This document shows positions 6,960 to 13,909 of a stretch of 14,646 nucleotides of DNA, in pieces (the first letter of the stretch is position 1; each line of letters opens with the position of its first letter). The stretch lies in assembly GCA_041691815.1 (NCBI GenBank), contig JBEPTZ010000114.1, positions 1 to 14,646 of the forward strand. The letters run 5' to 3'. Position numbers and translations under genes: made by a program. Source of the DNA: 70-18 sp041691815 (GTDB lineage: Bacteria > Pseudomonadota > Alphaproteobacteria > Acetobacterales > Acetobacteraceae). The notes beneath the pieces are model-generated. The model was not told the origin of the DNA. It saw nothing but the letters and a program-made list of their open reading frames with translations, and searched no databases.

Positions 6960-7982
6960 ATGCGGGTTGCGATTCTTGGCGCCGGGGCGATCGGGCTGGC
7001 CAGTGCTGCGTTGTTGTGTCAGCGGGGCCACCGGCCGGTGTTGTGGGCGCCGACCGGGCGGGTGCTGCCGGCGGGGAAGCTGGTCTCCACCGGGGCGGTG
7101 GCGGGGACGTTCGAGCCGGAGGTGGCGGTGGAGTGCGCCACGGCACTGGCCGGCGCCGAGGCGGTGCTGATCGCTGCCCCCGGCTATGCCCATCGGGCGG
7201 TGATCGAGGCGGCGGCGCCGCATCTGCGGGGCGGGCAGACCGTGCTGTTCAGTTCGCATATGTCGTTCAGCGCGCTGTATCTTCGCCAGTTGTGCCCGGC
7301 GCCGAGCATCGTCGCCTGGGGCACCACGGTGGTGACCGGCAGACGGGGTGAGGGGCTGGCGGTGTGGGTGAGCAATATCCGCAGCCGGGTGGATGTGGCG
7401 GTGCTGCCGGCCGGCGAGGCGGCTTCGGCGCTGGCGCTGTGTGCCGAGTTGTTCGGCGACCGGTTCGTCGATCGTGGCGCCTTGCTGGCGATCGCGCTCA
7501 GCAATCTCAACCCGCAGAACCATCTGGCGATCGCGTTGTGCAACCTGACCCGGATGGAGAAGGGCGAGGCGTGGAAGCAATACGCCAACACCACCGATGC
7601 GGTCGGCCGGCTGATGGAGGCGCTGGACGCCGAGCGGCTGGCGCTGGCGGCGGCTGCCGGGGTGCGGGTGCGGACGCTGCACGAGCATTTTCGGCTGTCA
7701 TTCGCTGCTGTCGGCGAGACCATGGGCGAGATGGCGCGCGGGCTTGCCGCCGGCGATGCCGACCCCTCCGGCCCGACCACGCTGGACAGTCGCTACGTGC
7801 TGGAGGATGCGCCGTTCGGGCTGTGGCCGACGGTGTGCCTGGCGCGGGTGCTGGGGGTGCAGGCGCCGCTGCATGAGGCAGGGGTGGCGTTGTTCTCGGC
7901 GCTGTATGGCTGGGATTTCGCCGCTGAAAATGATATTTTGCCGCGGCTCGGCGATTTGCGGGCGGTGCTCGCCGGCATCTGA
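6960..7982 (+). CDS. Opine dehydrogenase family protein (NAD/NADP octopine/nopaline dehydrogenase)
   Basis: This cytoplasmic oxidoreductase has 340 residues. The family reversibly links an amino acid to a keto acid, or splits such opines, using NAD(P)H. The N-terminal Rossmann fold is shown by MRVAILGAGAIGLASAALL (GxGxxG at 8-13). The C-terminal helical domain carries the signature SNLNPQNHLAIALCNLTRME (181-200) with the expected catalytic His188, Asn195 and Arg198, then SRYVLEDAPFGLWP (277-290), which matches the conserved RYLxEDxPxGL stretch. GGGAG eight bases upstream supports the ATG at 6960; the nine extra codons from 6933 lack such a site. It follows the repeat element and precedes a sugar-type transporter by 66 bases. 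Whether it makes or degrades an opine is unknown; the transporters favour degradation (inference). Confidence 0.88.
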   Translation: MRVAILGAGAIGLASAALLCQRGHRPVLWAPTGRVLPAGKLVSTGAVAGTFEPEVAVECATALAGAEAVLIAAPGYAHRAVIEAAAPHLRGGQTVLFSSHMSFSALYLRQLCPAPSIVAWGTTVVTGRRGEGLAVWVSNIRSRVDVAVLPAGEAASALALCAELFGDRFVDRGALLAIALSNLNPQNHLAIALCNLTRMEKGEAWKQYANTTDAVGRLMEALDAERLALAAAAGVRVRTLHEHFRLSFAAVGETMGEMARGLAAGDADPSGPTTLDSRYVLEDAPFGLWPTVCLARVLGVQAPLHEAGVALFSALYGWDFAAENDILPRLGDLRAVLAGI

Positions 7983-8048
7983 TTGTAACCCATTGCGGCG
8001 GGCACGGCCTGCGGTTAGCGTTGCCGAATAATAACCGAGGAGGCGGCA

Positions 8049-9311
8049 ATGAGCATGATGTGGCGGTTGGATATGCGCCGGCCAAGTTTGCGCCAATGGG
8101 GTGTAGTGGCCTGCGCGGCACTCGGTCTGACGCTGCCGATGCGGGCGCCGGCGGCGCAGGCGGAGACGGTGCGGATGACGGTCTCGTATTACAGCGCCGC
8201 GACCGGGCCGTATTTCGAGAAGATGGCCAAGGAGTTTCATGCCGCCAACCCGTCGATCGACATCAAGATCGAGGTGGTGAACTGGCCCAACCTGCTGCAG
8301 AAGCTGCAGACCGACATCTCGGCCGGCGCCAACGCCGATATCTCGATCATCGGCACCCGCTGGCTGCTGGACTTCGTGCATGACGGCATCGCCGAGCCGC
8401 TCGACGGCCATATGGACGCCGCGTTCAAGGACGGCTTCATCGGTCCGTTCCTGAAGCCCGGCCAGATCGACGGCAAGACCTATGGCCTGCCGATCGCCGC
8501 CTCCGCCCGGGCGCTGTATTACAACAAGGCGATGCTGACCAAGGCTGGCTTCCCGAACGGCCCGGACACCTGGGACGACGTGGTTGCCGCCGCCACGAAG
8601 ATCAAGGCGGATGGCGGCAACGGCTTCGGGCTGATGGCCAAGGGCACCGAAGTGGACGTGTACTACTACTACGCGCTGTGGAGCTATGGCGGCGAGGTGC
8701 TGGATTCGCACAACAAGGCGGCCTTCGACTCGCCGGCCGGGATCAAGGCGCTGACCCTGTACAAGTCGATGCTCGACCAGGGGCTGACCGAGCCGGGGCC
8801 GACCAACTACACCCGCGAGGACCTGCAGAACCAGTTCAAGCAGGGCCGGCTGGGCATGGTGATCACCGCCCCGTTCCTGATCGGCCAGATCGCCAAGGAA
8901 GCGCCGACGCTGGAGTACGGCATCGTGCCGGTGCCCAAGGGGACCACCCGCGCCACCTATGCGGTGACCGATTCGGTGGTGATGTTCAAGAACTCCAAGG
9001 TGAAGCCGGCGGCGTATAAGTGGCTGCAGTTCCTGTTCAGCAAGCCGGCACGGGTGGAGTTCAACAAGAACGAGGGCTTCCTGCCGACCACCAAGGCGGC
9101 GGCTGCCGACCCGCTGTTCACCGAGAACAAGCGGCTGAACATCTTCGTCAGTCTGCTGCCGGACGCCCGCTTCGCGCCGACTGTGACCGGCTGGGAGGAT
9201 ACCGCCAAGGCGGTGACCGACGCGCTGCAATCGGTCTATCTGGGCACCGCGACCCCGGAAGCGGCGCTGAAGACGGCGGCGGCCAAGGCCAACCAGTCGC
9301 TCGGCAAGTAA
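8049..9311 (+). CDS. Periplasmic binding protein of a carbohydrate-type ABC transporter (family 1)
   Basis: This secreted solute-binding protein has 420 residues. A signal peptide covers 1-38, with a probable cut at AQA|ET; other possible starts lie at the next Met codons. The mature part is a typical CUT1/family-1 binding protein, with SYYSAATGPYFEKMAKEFHA near the start, ADISIIGTRWLLDFV, the LPIAASARALYYNKAML hinge region and ALWSYGGEVLDSHNKAAFDS. A strong GAGGAGG lies five bases before the ATG. It heads a three-gene transporter set with the permeases at 9316 and 10206. The class usually binds sugars, polyols, glycerophosphates or sugar conjugates. With the opine dehydrogenase upstream, a sugar-amino-acid conjugate is possible but untested. 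Confidence 0.93.
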   Translation: MSMMWRLDMRRPSLRQWGVVACAALGLTLPMRAPAAQAETVRMTVSYYSAATGPYFEKMAKEFHAANPSIDIKIEVVNWPNLLQKLQTDISAGANADISIIGTRWLLDFVHDGIAEPLDGHMDAAFKDGFIGPFLKPGQIDGKTYGLPIAASARALYYNKAMLTKAGFPNGPDTWDDVVAAATKIKADGGNGFGLMAKGTEVDVYYYYALWSYGGEVLDSHNKAAFDSPAGIKALTLYKSMLDQGLTEPGPTNYTREDLQNQFKQGRLGMVITAPFLIGQIAKEAPTLEYGIVPVPKGTTRATYAVTDSVVMFKNSKVKPAAYKWLQFLFSKPARVEFNKNEGFLPTTKAAAADPLFTENKRLNIFVSLLPDARFAPTVTGWEDTAKAVTDALQSVYLGTATPEAALKTAAAKANQSLGK

Positions 9312-9315
9312 CCCT

Positions 9316-10209
9316 GTGACCACGGCCGCCATGCCGGGTCCGCGCGGACCCGGCATGCTGCCCTGGCTGCTGATCATGCCCAGCCTGGTGCTGGCGTTCG
9401 GGGTGATCGGCTATCCGTTCTACGAGATCATCCGGCTTTCGGTTTCCGACGTGTCGCGCTTCGGGCAGCTGCGCGGCTTCGTCGGTTTCGCCAATTTCGT
9501 CACCATTGCCACCGACCCGATTTTTGTCGCAGCGTTGGTGCGCACGCTGGTGTGGACGATCGCGGTGGTCGGCGGCACCATCCTGCTGTCGATCCCGGTG
9601 GCGCTGGTGCTGAACCAGGATTTCGCCGGGCGCGGGCTGGCGCGGATCATCGTCATGCTGCCGTGGTCGATCGCGCTGTCGATGGCGGCGATCGTGTGGA
9701 TGTGGGCGTTCAATGCCGATTACGGCATGATCAACGCGACGCTGCGGCAATGGGGGATCATCGGCCAGTCGGTGCAGTGGCTGGCGCGGCCGGAGACGGC
9801 GTTTCCGGTTGAGATCGGGATCGGCATCGTGGTCTCGATCCCGTTCACCACCACCATCGTGCTGGGCGGTCTGTCGTCGGTTCCCGGCGAAATTTACGAG
9901 GCGGCGCGGATCGACGGGGCGCGGCCGTGGCAGAGCTTCTTGCATATGACGCTGCCGATGCTCGGGCCGTTCCTGAATATCGCCATCGTGCTGAACGTGA
10001 TCCATGTGTTCAGCTCGTTCCCGATCATCTGGGTGATGACCCAGGGCGGGCCGGATAATTCCACCCATATCCTGGTGACGTATCTGTACGAGTTGTCGTT
10101 CTACCTGGGGCGGCCCGGCCCGGCGGCGGCGGTGTCGCTGGTGATGCTGGTGATCGTGTTCGGCGCCACCGCGCTGTATATGCGGCTGCGCGCGAAGGAC
10201 GGGATATGA
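9316..10209 (+). CDS. Carbohydrate-type ABC transporter permease (MalF/UgpA-like)
   Basis: This is an inner-membrane permease with six predicted spans, 297 residues from the GTG at 9316. The EAA loop is clear at 191-214 (GEIYEAARIDGARPWQSFLH), and TQGGPDNSTHIL (242-253) is typical of MalF-like proteins. The start is uncertain. GTG 9316 lies four bases after the binding-protein stop; ATG 9331 and ATG 9355 (MLPWLLIMPS) are alternatives, and a 28-bp perfect palindrome spans 9330-9357. If 9355 is the true start, the palindrome is a non-coding hairpin between the genes. The TGA overlaps the next ATG as ATGA. The partner permease is directly downstream, but no ATPase gene is present. Confidence 0.92.
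   Translation: MTTAAMPGPRGPGMLPWLLIMPSLVLAFGVIGYPFYEIIRLSVSDVSRFGQLRGFVGFANFVTIATDPIFVAALVRTLVWTIAVVGGTILLSIPVALVLNQDFAGRGLARIIVMLPWSIALSMAAIVWMWAFNADYGMINATLRQWGIIGQSVQWLARPETAFPVEIGIGIVVSIPFTTTIVLGGLSSVPGEIYEAARIDGARPWQSFLHMTLPMLGPFLNIAIVLNVIHVFSSFPIIWVMTQGGPDNSTHILVTYLYELSFYLGRPGPAAAVSLVMLVIVFGATALYMRLRAKDGI
9330..9357. repeat. 28-bp perfect palindrome at the binding protein/permease junction
   Basis: The left arm CATGCCGGGTCCGC (9330-9343) is followed at once by its exact reverse complement GCGGACCCGGCATG (9344-9357). In RNA it would form a very stable GC hairpin 18 bases after the binding-protein stop. It resembles REP-type hairpins between binding-protein and permease genes, such as malE-malF in enterics, which protect the upstream message and lower permease output. 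Confidence 0.85.
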
Positions 10210-11054
10210 ACAGTCATCGCTGGCGCCGCACGCTGCTGGCCTGGGCGGTCCTGGCGCCGCTGGTGGTGGTCAACCTGCTGCCGTTCGCGGTGATGTTCTC
10301 GACCGCGCTGAAGCCGGCCGCCGAGGTGCTGGTGTATCCGCCGCGCTGGCTGCCGTCGCATCTGGCCTGGCATAATTTCGTCGATATGTGGAAGGCGGTG
10401 GATTTCGGCCAGGCGCTGTGGAACTCGCTGTTCATCGCCATCTGCTCGACGGCGCTGACGCTGGCGATCGCGGTGCCGGCGGCCTATGCGCTCGGGCGGC
10501 TGCGGTTTCGTTTCCAGCAAAGCTACAAGCAGTTCCTGCTGGTGACCCAGATGCTGTCGCCGGTGCTGCTGGTGCTGGGGCTGTTCCGGATGGCGGCGGC
10601 GATTCCGTATGACGGCGGCAGCCTGGTGGACAGCAAGCTCGGGGTGATCATCGTTTACGCGACCTACCAACTGGCGTTCGCGGTGTGGATGCTGGCGGCG
10701 TATTTCGCGACGATCCCGGGCGACCTGGAGGAGGCGGCGTGGATCGATGGCGCCAGCCGGACCCAGGCGGTGCTGCGCATCTTCCTGCCGCTGGCGGTGC
10801 CGGCGATGGCGGTGACCGGGATTGTGACGTTTGTTGCCAGCTGGAATGAATTCACCGTGGCGCTGACCCTGCTGCGCGACCCGGCGCTGATGACGCTGCC
10901 GATCAGGGTGGTGAACCTGGTGGCCGGGCGCTACAGCGTGGAGTGGAATCAGGTGATGGCGGCGGCGCTGCTGGCGACGGTGCCGGTGGCGGTGGTGTTC
11001 ACCGTGCTGCAACGCTACCTGGTGACCGGGTTGACGCTGGGGTCAGTGAAGTAG
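10206..11054 (+). CDS. Carbohydrate-type ABC transporter permease (MalG/UgpE-like)
   Basis: This is the second inner-membrane permease, 282 residues. The N-terminal span is at about 8-32, followed by the family stretch STALKPAAEVLVYPPRWLP (32-50), WNSLFIAICSTALTLAIAVP with AYALGRLRF, and the EAA loop DLEEAAWIDGASRTQAVLR (173-191). VASWNEFTVALTLL (210-223) is diagnostic for MalG-like proteins. Its ATG overlaps the preceding permease stop (ATGA at 10206-10209), and the next gene starts about five bases after its TAG, so all are probably one transcript. The ATPase expected with this pair is absent from the cluster and may be a shared MsmK/UgpC-type protein encoded elsewhere. Confidence 0.94.
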   Translation: MNSHRWRRTLLAWAVLAPLVVVNLLPFAVMFSTALKPAAEVLVYPPRWLPSHLAWHNFVDMWKAVDFGQALWNSLFIAICSTALTLAIAVPAAYALGRLRFRFQQSYKQFLLVTQMLSPVLLVLGLFRMAAAIPYDGGSLVDSKLGVIIVYATYQLAFAVWMLAAYFATIPGDLEEAAWIDGASRTQAVLRIFLPLAVPAMAVTGIVTFVASWNEFTVALTLLRDPALMTLPIRVVNLVAGRYSVEWNQVMAAALLATVPVAVVFTVLQRYLVTGLTLGSVK

Positions 11055-11059
11055 CCGGG

Positions 11060-11818
11060 GTGGAGCAGTGGCTGACCCTGTTCGGTGCCGGGCTGCTGGC
11101 CGGGGCGATGAATGCGCTGGCCGGCGGCGGCTCGTTCGTCACCTTGCCGGCGTTGATCGCCGCGGGGGTGCCGTCGGTGCAGGCGAATGCCTCCAGTACC
11201 GTGGCACTTTGGCCGGGCGGTGCGGCCAGCGCCTGGACCTATCATCAGGGGGGGGTTCAGCCGGTCTGCGGTGTGGCGCCACGGGCGTTGCTGGCGGTGA
11301 CACTGGTGGGCGGGCTGGTCGGCAGCCTGCTGCTGCTGTGGACGTCGTCCAGGGCGTTCGACGTGATCCTGCCCTGGCTGCTGCTGTTCGCGACGCTGGC
11401 GCTGGCGTTCGCGCGGCGGCTCGGGGCGATGCTGCACGGGCGGATCGCCGGGCGAACCGGGCCGGTGCTGGCGGCGCAGTTCCTGCTGGGCATCTACGGC
11501 GGCTATTTCGGCGGCGCGGTGGGGCTGATGATGGTCGCGGTGTGGGCGGTGCTCGGCGAGACCAACATCAAGGCATTGAACGCGCCGCGCACCTTTCTGG
11601 TGACCGCGGCCAATACCGTGGCAGTGGTGGCCTTCGCGCTGGCCGGGGCGGTGCGCTGGCCGCAGACGCTGGTGATGCTGGCCGGCGGGCTGATCGGCGG
11701 CGTGGCGGGCGCGCGGCTTGGCCGGGTGGTGTCATCGGAGGTGGCGCGGGTGATGACGCTGGCGTTTACCAGCGCGATCACCGTGGTGTTTTTCGCGCGG
11801 GCATATTTCGCAGGTTAA
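11060..11818 (+). CDS. TauE/SafE family membrane transporter
   Basis: This integral membrane protein of about 252 residues is assigned to the sulfite exporter TauE/SafE (DUF81) family. Members move sulfite, sulfonates or organic anions across the inner membrane. Diagnostic features are GAMNALAGGGSFVTLPALIA with VQANASSTVALWPG in the first half, and the repeat-related GIYGGYFGGAVGLMMVAVW with NIKALNAPRTFLVTAANTVA in the second. Around eight hydrophobic spans are visible. The GTG at 11060 is my start because it lies five bases after the permease stop and gives the normal family length; a clear ribosome-binding sequence is not seen. A G8 run occurs at 11248-11255. It may export or import a product linked to the upstream transporter, but the substrate is unknown. 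Its stop codon overlaps that of pssA. Confidence 0.88.
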   Translation: MEQWLTLFGAGLLAGAMNALAGGGSFVTLPALIAAGVPSVQANASSTVALWPGGAASAWTYHQGGVQPVCGVAPRALLAVTLVGGLVGSLLLLWTSSRAFDVILPWLLLFATLALAFARRLGAMLHGRIAGRTGPVLAAQFLLGIYGGYFGGAVGLMMVAVWAVLGETNIKALNAPRTFLVTAANTVAVVAFALAGAVRWPQTLVMLAGGLIGGVAGARLGRVVSSEVARVMTLAFTSAITVVFFARAYFAG

Positions 11819-12663
11819 GCGGCGTCTTCCTGCTCTTCGGCGGCGCGGCGCAGGCGGCGGAAGCTGCGGCTGCTGAACGGCAGCATGCCGAGATAGACCA
11901 CGCCGCCGATCGCCAGCACCGCCCAGGGGTCGGCCACCAGCAGGGCCGCTACCAGCCCGGTGCCGAGCAGCAGCGGCAGCACGTATTGCGCCGGCACCTT
12001 GAAGTTCTTGAAGCTCCATACCGGCAGGGTGGAGACCAGCAGCAGCGCGGTGCCGATCAGCACGCCGGCGACCAGCGGCGGGAAGCTGGCGATGGTATGC
12101 AGCCACTCCCAGCCCAGCGAGCGCGCCTCCAGCCCGACAAACAGCGGCACCAGCGCCAGCCAAGCGCCGGCCGGGGCGGGCACGCCGGTGAAGAAGTTGT
12201 AGGTGTAGGCCGGGTGCGGCCCGCCATCCAGCGCCGCGTTGAAGCGGGCCAGTCGCAGCGCCATGCAGACGGTGAACATCAGGCAGGGCAGGAAGCCGTA
12301 GGCGTGCGCGGTCTGCAGCGTCCACAGATACAGGATGAACGACGGCGCCACGCCGAAGCAGACGAAATCGGCCAGGCTGTCGAATTCGGCGCCGAACCGG
12401 GAGGTGGCTTTCAAGAGTCGGGCCAGCCTGCCGTCCAGCCCGTCGATGCAGGCGGCGACCAGGATCGCCACCACCGCCTGGCCGAAGCGGCCCTCCAGCG
12501 CGAACCGCATGCCGGTCAGGCCGGCGCACAGGCCGAGCATGGTCAGCAGGTTGGGGATCATCCGGTTGAACGACGGCCCCTTGAAGCGCGGCCGCCCGCG
12601 CGGGCGGAAATGGCCGCGCAGCCGGTGGATCGGGCGCGGGATGAACGGGTTGCGCTCAGGCAT
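11815..12663 (-). CDS. pssA: CDP-diacylglycerol-serine O-phosphatidyltransferase
   Basis: This membrane enzyme joins CDP-diacylglycerol and L-serine to give phosphatidylserine and CMP, the step before phosphatidylethanolamine. It has 282 residues. The CDP-alcohol phosphotransferase motif DGxxAR-x8-G-x3-D-x3-D is complete (Asp74, Asp77, Gly78, Ala81, Arg82, Gly91, Asp95, Asp99). Several membrane spans follow. The basic N-terminal 30 residues could be an extension; MIPNLLTMLG (35-44) is where the family core starts. The start overlaps the psd stop by eight bases, so the two enzymes that work in sequence are co-translated. Its TAA lies in the same TTAA as the stop of the convergent transporter gene. 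Confidence 0.95.
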   Translation of the reverse strand: MPERNPFIPRPIHRLRGHFRPRGRPRFKGPSFNRMIPNLLTMLGLCAGLTGMRFALEGRFGQAVVAILVAACIDGLDGRLARLLKATSRFGAEFDSLADFVCFGVAPSFILYLWTLQTAHAYGFLPCLMFTVCMALRLARFNAALDGGPHPAYTYNFFTGVPAPAGAWLALVPLFVGLEARSLGWEWLHTIASFPPLVAGVLIGTALLLVSTLPVWSFKNFKVPAQYVLPLLLGTGLVAALLVADPWAVLAIGGVVYLGMLPFSSRSFRRLRRAAEEQEDAA

Positions 12664-13339
12664 CGGCGTCGGAGTCCAGATCGGCGATCACCGTCTCGCC
12701 GCCGATCATGGTCTGGCCCTCGACCACCAGCGGGCGGACGCCCTCGGGCAGATACAGGTCGGTGCGGCTGCCGAAGCGGATGATGCCGAAGCGGGCACCG
12801 GCGACAACCGCATCGCCCTCGCGCGCGTCGCACAGGATGCGGCGGGCGATCAGGCCGGCGATCTGCACCACCGCCAGCGCGCGGCCGTCATGCAGGCGGA
12901 TCGCCAGCGCGTTGCGCTCGTTGTCCACACTCGCCTTGTCCAGGCTGGCGTTGAGGAACTTGCCGTGGCGATAGGCGATGCGGGTGACGGTGCCATCGAC
13001 CGGCATGCGGTTCACGTGCACGTCGATCACCGACAGGAAGATGGCGACCCGCCAGCGCGGCGCCAGCCCGAGATCGAGCTCGGCCGGCGGCACCGCCAGG
13101 GCCACCGAGACCACGCGGCCATCGGCGGGGGCGAGTGCCAGGCCCGGCCGGGGCGGCGGGGTGCGGGTGGGGTCACGGAAGAAATACAGGCTGAACAGCG
13201 TGAAGGCCAGCCCGAGCCAGGCCAGCCAATGGGCGAAGATCAGCCCGGCCACCAGCACAACCACGCCGCCGGCGATGAACGGCCGGCCGGCCGGATGCGG
13301 GCGGGCGAGGACGAGGCGAAGGGAAGCGATGAGGGCCAT
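12656..13339 (-). CDS. psd: Phosphatidylserine decarboxylase (short form)
   Basis: This enzyme decarboxylates phosphatidylserine to phosphatidylethanolamine at the inner membrane. It has 227 residues, the size of the short alphaproteobacterial form. The N-terminal hydrophobic segment is at about 21-52, then FFRDPTR, PADGRVV (71-77) and LSVIDVHVNRMP (102-113). The self-cleavage site that makes the pyruvoyl group is FGS (Gly190-Ser191), as expected for processing into a beta chain and a small alpha chain. It is the first gene of the psd-pssA pair; GGA lies about six bases before the ATG. The upstream gap to the divergent gene at 13427 holds a 17-bp dyad that could be part of the promoter region. 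Confidence 0.95.
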   Translation of the reverse strand: MALIASLRLVLARPHPAGRPFIAGGVVVLVAGLIFAHWLAWLGLAFTLFSLYFFRDPTRTPPPRPGLALAPADGRVVSVALAVPPAELDLGLAPRWRVAIFLSVIDVHVNRMPVDGTVTRIAYRHGKFLNASLDKASVDNERNALAIRLHDGRALAVVQIAGLIARRILCDAREGDAVVAGARFGIIRFGSRTDLYLPEGVRPLVVEGQTMIGGETVIADLDSDADA

Positions 13340-13387
13340 GCGGGTCCACGGAAATGTTGCCGCAGTTTATGGATGGTTCACCTGGCA

Positions 13388-13404
13388 GCCGCAAGACTTG
13401 CGGC
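13388..13404. repeat. 17-bp perfect dyad in the psd divergent gap
   Basis: GCCGCAAG and CTTGCGGC flank a single A. It lies in the 87-base gap between the psd start (13339) and the plus-strand gene starting at 13427, so it could be an operator or a leader hairpin for the latter. No recognisable regulator site is matched. Confidence 0.55.
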
Positions 13405-13426
13405 CTGATTCGCCGGGAGGCTCGCC

Positions 13427-13909
13427 ATGCCGCTTGATTCGCCGTTCGTGCTGGGGCCATTCACCGTCGATGCGCGGGGGCGCTTGCGGCCGACCGAAGC
13501 CGAGCCATTGCCGACGTTCGCGCTGTGCTGGCGGGGCTGCACGGTGGAGGCGGCGCTGCGCCAGAGCGGCGACGGACCGGATGTGGCGGTGATGGCGTTG
13601 CGCGCCGGGGCAGGGCGGGTGCCGAGCACGGCTGCCGGCGGCAGCACCGGCCGGGCGGCGGTGTTCGCCGCCCTGGTCGCGATGCCGGGGCTGCTGCCGC
13701 CAGGCTGGCGCCTGCTGCTGCTGCCCGATCACCGGCTGGAACTGGTCGCCGAGGCCGGGCTGGCGATGCCGGCGACGGCGGCCGAATTGCTCTGCGCGGT
13801 CACCGGGTTTCTGCTGGCGGCGGCGCCTTACCTGGATTTGTTCGGCGAGGCCGGAGTGGAAACGGTGGGCCGGGAGGACGGCGGCAAGGTGAACACCTGC
13901 CCGGGGTAG
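13427..13909 (+). CDS. Hypothetical protein, unrecognised
   Basis: This is a predicted 160-residue protein that I cannot assign to a family. Support for it being real is a strong GGGAGG site six bases before the ATG, a protein-like sequence with alternating structured segments (SPFVLGPFTVDARGRL at the start, then LPPGWRLLLLPDHRLELVAE and ATAAELLCAVTGFLLAAAPY), and the 480-base space it fills. It has no signal peptide, and a hydrophobic stretch at about 120-135 is too weak to call a membrane span. Its last 82 bases overlap the 3' end of the LysM gene on the opposite strand, which is unusual and lowers confidence in its exact end. I have a faint memory of similar proteins near psd in Acetobacteraceae, but no function. 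Confidence 0.65.
   Translation: MPLDSPFVLGPFTVDARGRLRPTEAEPLPTFALCWRGCTVEAALRQSGDGPDVAVMALRAGAGRVPSTAAGGSTGRAAVFAALVAMPGLLPPGWRLLLLPDHRLELVAEAGLAMPATAAELLCAVTGFLLAAAPYLDLFGEAGVETVGREDGGKVNTCPG

Noticed and set aside
7698..9377. A 559-codon minus-strand open frame
   Set aside because: It lies opposite the dehydrogenase and binding-protein genes, which have clear motifs and ribosome-binding sites. Its composition (Arg, Gln, His) is that of a shadow frame.
11068..12783. A 571-codon plus-strand open frame
   Set aside because: It overlaps TauE/SafE in another frame and pssA on the other strand. It has no recognisable protein features.
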